DNA from: CAYMAX01 sp964388595
Lineage (GTDB): Bacteria > Bacteroidota > Bacteroidia > Bacteroidales > UBA932
Reading direction: 5' to 3'
DNA length: 16,535 nucleotides
Assembly (NCBI GenBank): GCA_964388595.1
Contig: CAYMAX010000030.1
Span: 1-16,535 of the forward strand
Shown here: piece by piece, positions 1 to 6,527 of the stretch
How the letters are laid out: the number at the start of each line of letters is the position of its first letter
How positions within the stretch are numbered: position 1 is the stretch's first letter
Notes under the pieces: model-generated
Seen by the model: only the letters and a program-made list of their open reading frames with translations
The model's database searches: none
What the model was told of the DNA's origin: nothing
Program-made: the position numbers and the translations under genes

Positions 1-958
1 TATCAAAACAAAGAGGAGGATATTTCACATCAAAGCGAATGGCAATGGAGGTAGGGCCGATTTTTTCGATGGCGCTCGGAATAAGACCATTGGAACTCTC
101 TCCATTAAGCAATCGCACTACCGTAAGGCCGGCAAGTGAACCTAATCTTTTCTGAGAAACTCCGTCGAGATGGACTCTTCCTTTCACTACTGAGTAGGGA
201 TATGTGGGACCGCTCGCTGCAAATAAGGTGCAATCTCTGATTATCTCGAGCTGTGATTGAGGAATAATAGTGCTTTCGCAATTAAATGAATCGCTGTCGA
301 AATCTTTTGAGAGAGAAAGACTGTTGGTCTGGTAACAAATAAAGATTACTTCATCATCCTGATGGGTAATGGCTTGAATGTCATCGCTCAAGTCTTTTCT
401 CAGTTTCAACAAAAGGTCTTTATAATTCTCTTTGTTATAGTTGTGAGTAACATCAGTCTCTCCCTGCATAAAGCATATCATCGGGACTGAGAAGGAAGAT
501 CTATCGCGTTTTGCCTTTTTGCAGGCTTTAGCAATCTCCTTGAGAAATTTATTATAAGGTTTAGTCCCCTTCGACATGAGGTCAATGTTGCTGGCTCCCT
601 TTCCTCCAGGGAATATGCAAAGGATAAGGTTTTGATTATCGGTGTGTTGAGTAATATATTCAGACATCCCATAGAGAGACAACTCAAAAGACCGTTTATC
701 ATATTTAACAAGTTTCTTGCCCCATTGTTTCAATTCGTTTTCAGAAAAAAAACCAAATTTGGTGTCAAGATTCTCAGTAACGATTCTGTCATTGCCGACT
801 ATGACAAGTGAGTCAAAATCTGTAACTCTCACAGCTTCTTCTCCCAGAGCAAGACTCTGTCCGTACACAGGTATGGCAATTATCTCTTTCCCCTGATAAT
901 GTGACTGACAACTCAGTGCTACTAATAAGAGAATCAGTAAATAATAAGGTTTTTTCAT
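1..958 (-). CDS. SGNH/SASA-family carbohydrate esterase lipoprotein (3' end missing)
   Basis: The frame opens at the ATG at 956-958 and stays open to the window edge (319 codons, stop not reached). Residues 1-17 form a lipoprotein signal (hydrophobic stretch, then L-S-C with lipid Cys17), so the product should sit in the outer or inner membrane. SGNH blocks typical of the sialate O-acetylesterase-like (SASA) family are visible: G33-Q34-S35 with the likely nucleophile Ser35, a P117-G-G Gly-rich block, Q165-G-E-T-D169, and H263-L-D-G266 with the likely catalytic His263. Family members remove acetyl or other acyl esters from glycans. The ATG overlaps the stop of the upstream SGNH gene by 4 bases (ATGA), so this is the last visible gene of the acyl-transfer operon. 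It may edit or remove the ester that the operon installs (inference). The esterase family call is good; the substrate is unknown. Confidence 0.85.
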   Translation of the reverse strand, partial: MKKPYYLLILLLVALSCQSHYQGKEIIAIPVYGQSLALGEEAVRVTDFDSLVIVGNDRIVTENLDTKFGFFSENELKQWGKKLVKYDKRSFELSLYGMSEYITQHTDNQNLILCIFPGGKGASNIDLMSKGTKPYNKFLKEIAKACKKAKRDRSSFSVPMICFMQGETDVTHNYNKENYKDLLLKLRKDLSDDIQAITHQDDEVIFICYQTNSLSLSKDFDSDSFNCESTIIPQSQLEIIRDCTLFAASGPTYPYSVVKGRVHLDGVSQKRLGSLAGLTVVRLLNGESSNGLIPSAIEKIGPTSIAIRFDVKYPPLCFD

Positions 959-1866
959 TTGATGAAATGTTTAAGCTGACCTGCTATTTTTTGTGAAAAA
1001 AGTATAGCTCCCTGTTCATTGAAATGGCCCAAATCTGAAAACAATTCCGGTCTCAGGTAAAAATCTTCTGAATAATAATCATTGATGAAAGGCAAGTCGT
1101 AGCGTTTTGATATTTCGTTCGGAATGTCAAATTGTTGAGTATTTGAAGTATCGGGGTAAAATTGAGAAGATTGAATCAATATCAACTGAATGCCTTTCTC
1201 TTTGCATTTCTCAACGAACTTATGCAGATACTGCAGTTTGAGAGTATCTATCTCCGAAGGCATCGATTCATAAACGACGGGTACTTTATTGGTATCCAAT
1301 GTGTTGGTTAATTTTAGGAAACCATCTTCATCCTCATTTTCATTGACTATGTTTCTTAAAACCAAGCGGGGGAATTCGCTGTTATATCTATATGTTCTCG
1401 ACATCAGACAGAGATAATAGTACCCTCCAAGTTTCAAAATCTCATCACATCCATCGCTGAGGTGAACGAACGGACATAGCGATGCAGACTTCTCAATCCC
1501 GGAATAGGGAGTCACCATATAGTCCCCCGGGTGAACTTCATAGCATATAGTCTCAGGAGTGTATCTTTCGAGGATATTGCATAGCAACCCATATTGGAAA
1601 TATATATTTCTCATCCCCCAAAGTCCTGCATTGAAGATCTCTTTGTGAATGGAGTCACTAATAATTCTCGGTATGTAGGTGTGATGACATCTCGAACTTC
1701 CCATAAACAAGACAGGAGCATCAATGGAATATGTGACATCACACAATTTCTTGGCATCAACTGAAGTAGAATGTCGGTAAAGGTAACGAAGCGAAGTGCC
1801 GAAAGCAAGGTCGAGAACCAATGTTATTACCAATACAGCTAAAATCCCCTTAACAAGTGACTTCAT
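955..1866 (-). CDS. Membrane-anchored SGNH-fold acyltransferase-like protein (DltD/AlgJ-X type role)
   Basis: The 303-residue protein has one N-terminal membrane segment (about residues 5-22) and a soluble, probably periplasmic, SGNH domain. Block I appears as M-G56-S-S-R59 with a candidate nucleophile Ser57, and the C-terminal catalytic block as D278-L-G-H281. This is the arrangement of accessory SGNH proteins that work with MBOAT acyltransferases (DltD in teichoic acid D-alanylation, AlgJ/AlgX in alginate acetylation). The gene starts 2 bases after the MBOAT stop, strongly supporting a shared task: taking the acyl group exported by the MBOAT and placing it on a glycan acceptor. The sequence does not look specifically like DltD, so the role is inferred from architecture and context. 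A simple esterase or lipase is the alternative. Confidence 0.8.
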   Translation of the reverse strand: MKSLVKGILAVLVITLVLDLAFGTSLRYLYRHSTSVDAKKLCDVTYSIDAPVLFMGSSRCHHTYIPRIISDSIHKEIFNAGLWGMRNIYFQYGLLCNILERYTPETICYEVHPGDYMVTPYSGIEKSASLCPFVHLSDGCDEILKLGGYYYLCLMSRTYRYNSEFPRLVLRNIVNENEDEDGFLKLTNTLDTNKVPVVYESMPSEIDTLKLQYLHKFVEKCKEKGIQLILIQSSQFYPDTSNTQQFDIPNEISKRYDLPFINDYYSEDFYLRPELFSDLGHFNEQGAILFSQKIAGQLKHFIK

Positions 1867-1868
1867 AA

Positions 1869-3299
1869 TTAAAACTGAAAATAAATAAACTGATTACCAT
1901 CAAATACTCCGAAAATGATGATAAGGATTATCATAGCGGAGAAAGCGAAATACCTGACTGCAGAATTCTTTGATTCTGTAAAGTACTTTTTGCTTGAAAA
2001 TTCGTCGAGAAAGTCTTTTATAAAGAGAATAAACAGACAAATGAGTCCGTTGAGCAAAGTGTTCAAATCTATAAACAGATCTCCTTTGTCTGAGAATATC
2101 TTTGTTATCACCTGATATGCCTGACCGATACTGTCAGAAATGCCAAATATTTGTGAAAAAGCAAATAGCAAGAATACTATCAATGAGGTTAATCCTATCC
2201 ACCACCATTTCTTGGTGAGGTGGTGTTTTTCTTCAAAAATCGAACGTCTGTTGTGTGTCGCAGCATCAATACATAAATAGACACCTTGAATCAGTCCCCA
2301 GAAGATAAATGTCAGGGCAGCTCCGTGCCATATACCGCTAATGAGGAAAGTCAATAGCAGTGCAGCGAATATTCCCCAGATTTTCCAACGCCTGAAACAA
2401 AATGATAGGGGGGTGTAGATATAATCGGTCAGCCATTTGATTAATGAAATGTGCCATCTGCGCCAAAATTCTGACATGGATGTAGCAAAAAAAGGTCTCT
2501 TGAAGTTCTCAATGATGTTAATGCCCATACACCTGGCCACGCCGATGGCTAGCAGAGAATATCCACCCAAATCTGCATATACCTGGAAGGGATAAAGAAT
2601 GGAAGCGAATGCCAATGTAGTACCACTGTGATTGAGGACATTATTATAAACAGCATCTACATAAAGACCCAAACGATCAGCTACGCACAATTTCATGAAA
2701 TAACCCCACAGCATCATCCGTGCACCGGCCACTAAATCTTCAGATTTACTGTTGGTCAATCTTTCCAACTGGGGGAAAAAGTGATCTGACCTCTCAATGG
2801 GGCCTGATAATATGATAGGGAAGAAGGATAAAAACAAACCTGTCGAAAAGAAATTCTTTTGAAATTCGATCGTCTCATTATATACATCTACAAGATAGCC
2901 AATGGCCATAAATGTGTAAAATGAAATACCGATGGGTAACAGATATTTGACAGTCGGGAGGGAAAAACCAATGCCCCAGTATCCTAACAGAGAATTGATG
3001 GATTCATTGATAAAACCGAAATACTTGTAAAAGAAAAGGGGAAAGATGACAACAATGATACCGAGGCTCAGGAGAAGTTTTTTGTTTTTTTCACTTTTTA
3101 CTTGTGCAATTCCCTTAGCGAAGAGATAAGTACACACTGTCACTCCCAAAAGTAAAACAGCATAAATGGGCTGAAGATTGATGTAGAAGAGGTAACTTGC
3201 AACGAGTAAAAATATGACTTTCAGGTTATTAGGTATTAAATTGTATAATATCAAAATAACGGGAAAGAAGATGAGAAAGTGGAGTGAAGTAAAACTCAT
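1869..3299 (-). CDS. MBOAT-family membrane O-acyltransferase (AlgI/DltB-like)
   Basis: The 476-residue protein has many hydrophobic segments spread along its length, as expected for an integral inner-membrane MBOAT. The hallmark motifs are present: W279-R-R-W-H283 followed by a membrane segment, and the invariant catalytic histidine His325 in I-S-G-I-W-H-G. Length matches AlgI/PatA-like members (about 450-520). Members move an acyl group from a cytoplasmic donor (acyl-CoA or an acyl carrier protein) across the membrane onto a polysaccharide or protein. The preceding gene, 7 bases upstream, encodes an acyl carrier protein, so a carrier-bound donor as in DltB/DltC is more likely than acetyl-CoA. 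An SGNH partner follows 2 bases later. The family call is firm; donor and acceptor are inferred. Confidence 0.95.
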   Translation of the reverse strand: MSFTSLHFLIFFPVILILYNLIPNNLKVIFLLVASYLFYINLQPIYAVLLLGVTVCTYLFAKGIAQVKSEKNKKLLLSLGIIVVIFPLFFYKYFGFINESINSLLGYWGIGFSLPTVKYLLPIGISFYTFMAIGYLVDVYNETIEFQKNFFSTGLFLSFFPIILSGPIERSDHFFPQLERLTNSKSEDLVAGARMMLWGYFMKLCVADRLGLYVDAVYNNVLNHSGTTLAFASILYPFQVYADLGGYSLLAIGVARCMGINIIENFKRPFFATSMSEFWRRWHISLIKWLTDYIYTPLSFCFRRWKIWGIFAALLLTFLISGIWHGAALTFIFWGLIQGVYLCIDAATHNRRSIFEEKHHLTKKWWWIGLTSLIVFLLFAFSQIFGISDSIGQAYQVITKIFSDKGDLFIDLNTLLNGLICLFILFIKDFLDEFSSKKYFTESKNSAVRYFAFSAMIILIIIFGVFDGNQFIYFQF

Positions 3300-3306
3300 G
3301 GTGAGA

Positions 3307-3558
3307 TTAGGCTAATTTGCTCTCTATGGTGTTAAGTAAATCTCCTACAGTTTTAAGTTTGTTTAACTCTTTCAATTTGAATTTGATGCCGAATTTCTCT
3401 TCAACCGCTGTAATCATCAGCATGTGGGATAATGAATCCCATTTAGCCACATCATTGGCTGACATAGCATCGGTTATTACGATTTTCTCATCTGAAAAGA
3501 CCTTTCTGAATATCTCCGTGAGGGTCTCTTTAATAGAATTTCTGTCGATTTTGTTCAT
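3307..3558 (-). CDS. Acyl carrier protein (phosphopantetheine carrier, DltC-like role)
   Basis: This small acidic 83-residue protein has the carrier-protein core W40-D-S-L-S44, in which Ser42 is the expected 4'-phosphopantetheine attachment site, followed by a helix rich in M, I and V and then E-E-K-F-G-I, typical of helix II to loop II of ACPs. The start ATG overlaps the GNAT stop by 4 bases (ATGA). Lying between an adenylating enzyme and an MBOAT acyltransferase, it is very probably the thioester carrier for the acid activated by the adenylation enzyme. It is not the housekeeping fatty-acid ACP, which has a D-S-L-D motif and usually sits by fabF. A phosphopantetheinyl transferase must come from elsewhere in the genome. 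Confidence 0.92.
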   Translation of the reverse strand: MNKIDRNSIKETLTEIFRKVFSDEKIVITDAMSANDVAKWDSLSHMLMITAVEEKFGIKFKLKELNKLKTVGDLLNTIESKLA

Positions 3559-4211
3559 CGTATTATTTGTTTTTCCAATAAGATTTTAGTCCTGTCGGGT
3601 AAATATTTCATCGTCTCAATTTGGGACGAAGTGTATCTTTGTATCTCTTTAAAGCCCAATTTGTCATAAGCTTTCAACGCAGCTTCATTATTGCCAAAAA
3701 CTTGTGTATCCATCAATGGCCGGTCATAATCTGACGCTACACCCGATAATAGCAGATGGAGCAGTCCCTTGCCTCGAGAGTCTTTCGCCACATAGACATT
3801 CTCGATCTGAATAACACCCTGGGTGCGTTTAATCTGAATATCGCTGATGATGTTTGCTCTGTCAAAGCCTATTTTAATATTCTCCTTGGGGATATAATAA
3901 TTAAGCAGATTGGATTTGAGGAAAGCTGACTCCGCGCCATCTTCATTTTCCATTTCTACCCATGCCGACAGTGCAGCGCACAGTTTTTGTTTTTGGTCTT
4001 CAACAACATAAAAACTGCTTAAAGAATATTCACATCCATCCACATCTTCTTCTAAGATGGAAGTGAGCACTTTCTTTAATTGTTCTTCTGTCAAATTGAA
4101 AAGGAGGGCCAGCCCACATCTCTCTGTGCCACTCTTCTCTGCACCGATGATAGCTTCCACTAAGAAGCTAATATCGCACAATGAAGCCTTCCTAACCAAA
4201 TAATCAGTCAT
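3555..4211 (-). CDS. GNAT-family N-acetyltransferase
   Basis: The 218-residue protein shows the acetyl-CoA pyrophosphate loop of GNAT enzymes at S145-R-G-K-G-L150, preceded by the beta-strand I-E-N-V-Y-V-A (136-142), and the C-terminal N174-N-E-A-A-L-K-A-Y-D-K-L-G-F187 motif that packs at the active site. The first 100 residues diverge more and probably set the acceptor. It overlaps the adenylation gene by one base (TAATG) and the ACP gene by four, so its product is almost certainly needed with them in fixed ratio. GNATs acetylate amines, so it may N-acetylate the amino acid before or after loading on the carrier, or make an amino-sugar acceptor (inference). No dltABCD operon that I know of contains such a gene. 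Confidence 0.88.
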   Translation of the reverse strand: MTDYLVRKASLCDISFLVEAIIGAEKSGTERCGLALLFNLTEEQLKKVLTSILEEDVDGCEYSLSSFYVVEDQKQKLCAALSAWVEMENEDGAESAFLKSNLLNYYIPKENIKIGFDRANIISDIQIKRTQGVIQIENVYVAKDSRGKGLLHLLLSGVASDYDRPLMDTQVFGNNEAALKAYDKLGFKEIQRYTSSQIETMKYLPDRTKILLEKQIIR

Positions 4212-5713
4212 TATCTAATAGAATCTTTAAGTCGATTTTTATCTATTTTACCATTATTGTTCAATGGGAAAGTCTTCTCAAAATAAAAGCGGGTGGGAAT
4301 CATGTATGAGGGCATCTTATCCCTGAGGTATTCATAAAGTTTATCAGTGCTCATATCAGATGTCTCGAGGAATAATGCTATCTCTGTAATACCGGAGCTG
4401 TTTTCGAAAGGAATGGCAACGGCATTAATGTTAGTGAGGAACTCCCTGGCATGGAACTCTATCTCACTTAATTCGACTCTGAAACCCTGTATTTTGGCCT
4501 GATTGTCTATCCGGCCCGAGTACATAATATCTCCATCTTCATCCTTTGCACACCAATCGCCGGTGTGATAATATCGTTCTTTGACTCCATTCCTGACGAG
4601 ATAGATAAATGATTTATCGGTTTTCTCTTTGTCTCCAAAATAACCCTGGGCCAGTTGTGGGCCGGATATCAAAAGCTCTCCTTTCTCCCCTGCAGCGACT
4701 TCGTTGAGATTTTCATCAACAATGATAGCTGACATGTTGGGCATTGGCCTGCCAATAGAGACAATCCCATTCAAGGTCTTATTGAATCCTTTTCGAGACA
4801 ATTTGTAGTATGTGCAGTAAATGGTCGCTTCGGTAGGTCCGTAAAAATCGTATAAATCGACATTAGTGGCACATTTAATCCAATCTTCAATCAATGATAG
4901 GGGAGATCCCTCAGCAGTCAGAATACATGTTTTCAGACTTAATGCATCTATCTCGTCGTAATAAGGCTTAAGATAACGCAGCATGGAGGGAGCCATCGCT
5001 GTAAATGTAATAGATTCCTCATCAATCAGTGAAGCGGCCGACACATATTTGATACTCCCTGAAGGGATAGTATATACGCAAGCACCTTTGACCAGGGGGG
5101 CCAAAAATGATTGTATCGACACATCAAATGTCAAATCAAAACACTGAAGACATCTGTCAGTGTGATCGATTTGGATTCCTGTCTTCCAGAACGAATCCAT
5201 AAAGGAGCCAAGATTCAATCTTGAAATCATGACCCCTTTGGGTCTCCCGGTGCTCCCCGAAGTAAATAATATATAAGCCAACTCTTCATCGGGGACGACA
5301 TCATCGCAATCTAGAAAGAGGAGCGAGAACTCCAATGAGGAGGTGTCAATCGTCAGACTGGAATCATATCTTGAATCTGCGGAAGAATCAATGATACAGG
5401 TGGAACTGACTTGATGAAAGATATCCAAGCATCTTTCCAATGGTTGGTGAGGGTGCAATGGGACATAGGCTTTCCCCTCCATCCATAAGGCGAAAACAGA
5501 GGCGTAACTCTCGATATCATCATTGACCACAAGACATATATTGTGACCTTTGATATCAGCTTGATGGAGATGTAGTCTGATTTTCGAAATACATTCTCCC
5601 AATTCTTTATATGAATAATATTTACCACCAATGACGAAGGCGTTGTTATCGGGTCTATCGGATATTTGCTGCAGTAGAGGCTGTATCACCTGATGGTAAA
5701 AAATATGATTCAT
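4211..5713 (-). CDS. Stand-alone amino-acid adenylation enzyme (ANL superfamily, DltA-like role)
   Basis: The 500-residue protein is a complete NRPS-type adenylation domain with no fused carrier. Core motifs in order: A3 from L145 through T151-S-G-S-T-G-R-P-K-G160, A4 F192-D-L-T-F-D197, A5 Y291-G-P-T-E295, T384-G-D386, A8 G400-R-I-D-N-Q405 with downstream K-I-Q-G-F-R-V-E-L, and A10 N487-G-K489-I with the catalytic Lys489. It should activate an acid with ATP and load it on a carrier, most simply the ACP encoded two genes downstream. Asp197, equivalent to the NRPS Asp that binds the alpha-amino group, points to an amino-acid substrate. Residues after it (V198, Q201) differ from what I recall for D-Ala-specific DltA, and the usual G-G-E ahead of A5 reads A268-E-G. 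Substrate is therefore open. The gene starts 15 bases after the methyltransferase stop. Confidence 0.93.
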   Translation of the reverse strand: MNHIFYHQVIQPLLQQISDRPDNNAFVIGGKYYSYKELGECISKIRLHLHQADIKGHNICLVVNDDIESYASVFALWMEGKAYVPLHPHQPLERCLDIFHQVSSTCIIDSSADSRYDSSLTIDTSSLEFSLLFLDCDDVVPDEELAYILFTSGSTGRPKGVMISRLNLGSFMDSFWKTGIQIDHTDRCLQCFDLTFDVSIQSFLAPLVKGACVYTIPSGSIKYVSAASLIDEESITFTAMAPSMLRYLKPYYDEIDALSLKTCILTAEGSPLSLIEDWIKCATNVDLYDFYGPTEATIYCTYYKLSRKGFNKTLNGIVSIGRPMPNMSAIIVDENLNEVAAGEKGELLISGPQLAQGYFGDKEKTDKSFIYLVRNGVKERYYHTGDWCAKDEDGDIMYSGRIDNQAKIQGFRVELSEIEFHAREFLTNINAVAIPFENSSGITEIALFLETSDMSTDKLYEYLRDKMPSYMIPTRFYFEKTFPLNNNGKIDKNRLKDSIR

Positions 5714-5728
5714 AAGCTGTGGGTATTA

Positions 5729-6508
5729 TTAATGAATATCGTGGGATTTGGATTTAAGGTACTCTTCCAAAAGCATCGCTTTGGGGGTAGACTTGGAAAT
5801 CCTTTTTGTCTTGAAAATATGATGAAGAGCTTTATCTGTGCGACATATTTCGGAAGAGAACGAGCGGGGAGGGAATAACTTTTCAGTCATAGCGCGGTCC
5901 CACTTTTTGGTAAAGAACGATAAATAGTACTCATCTGTGGGATTGACGATGAAGTCAATATCATCTTGCCACTCACACCTGTTAATCATCAGGTCTCCTT
6001 CAGTATAGCATAAGAGCTTGTATGGAAGAGATTGATAGGGGAGGTAATTGAGAAAAAGTTCACCATAATCGCATTTGTAATTGCCCGGCATCTTTTTCTT
6101 GTCATATATGACGAGTTTGTTGTCGATATAAAGAATTACCCATTTGTGAGACTCTTTGGGGAATAGAAATTCTCCTATCAGACTCGGTGTCTCCACATAG
6201 CCTCTTTTAGATACCCGTGTCATCTCCCTGATAAATTGAGCAGGGTCATCTGCGTGCTCAAGCACCTGATTGGCAATGACATAATCAAATTCTTTATCTT
6301 TAAAAGGCATTGATTCTCCTGCGGCATTGATAATCTCCTGATGAGGGAAAATATGGACATCGCCACAGCGATTGCTATTGTCGGTAAGATATTTTTCTAC
6401 CAAGACATTGGAACGAAAAGAGGGGTTATGACCAGGGCCAATTTCTAGCACTCGGTCTCTCTTTTTTATTCGTAAGTCATCCCTGGAAATGGGATTGCGT
6501 ATAATCAT
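5729..6508 (-). CDS. Class I SAM-dependent methyltransferase
   Basis: The 259-residue protein starts directly with a Rossmann-type SAM fold: motif I V20-L-E-I-G-P-G26, an acidic residue after the second strand (V-E-K-Y, about 38-41), and the motif IV/post region F74-D-Y-V-I-A-N-Q-V-L-E-H85, as in the UbiE/Methyltransf_11 group. The C-terminal half (about residues 105-259) is unlike common small-molecule methyltransferases and rich in aromatic and basic residues. It lies 19 bases after the GH97 stop and 15 bases before the adenylation gene, in the same orientation. It could methylate the activated acid, the glycan acceptor, or an unrelated substrate. The sequence alone does not decide this, nor whether O or N is methylated. 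Confidence 0.88.
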   Translation of the reverse strand: MIIRNPISRDDLRIKKRDRVLEIGPGHNPSFRSNVLVEKYLTDNSNRCGDVHIFPHQEIINAAGESMPFKDKEFDYVIANQVLEHADDPAQFIREMTRVSKRGYVETPSLIGEFLFPKESHKWVILYIDNKLVIYDKKKMPGNYKCDYGELFLNYLPYQSLPYKLLCYTEGDLMINRCEWQDDIDFIVNPTDEYYLSFFTKKWDRAMTEKLFPPRSFSSEICRTDKALHHIFKTKRISKSTPKAMLLEEYLKSKSHDIH

Positions 6509-6527
6509 AGTGATAAAAGGTTAAAAT

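Noticed and set aside
478..711. Small minus-strand open frame of 77 codons
   Set aside because: It is out of frame inside the SASA esterase gene, whose own frame (1-958) is open throughout and carries family motifs.
1..6508. Calling the cluster a true dltABCD operon for teichoic acid D-alanylation
   Set aside because: The organism is Gram-negative, the adenylation pocket differs from D-Ala enzymes, the SGNH protein is not clearly DltD, and GNAT, methyltransferase and esterase genes are included.
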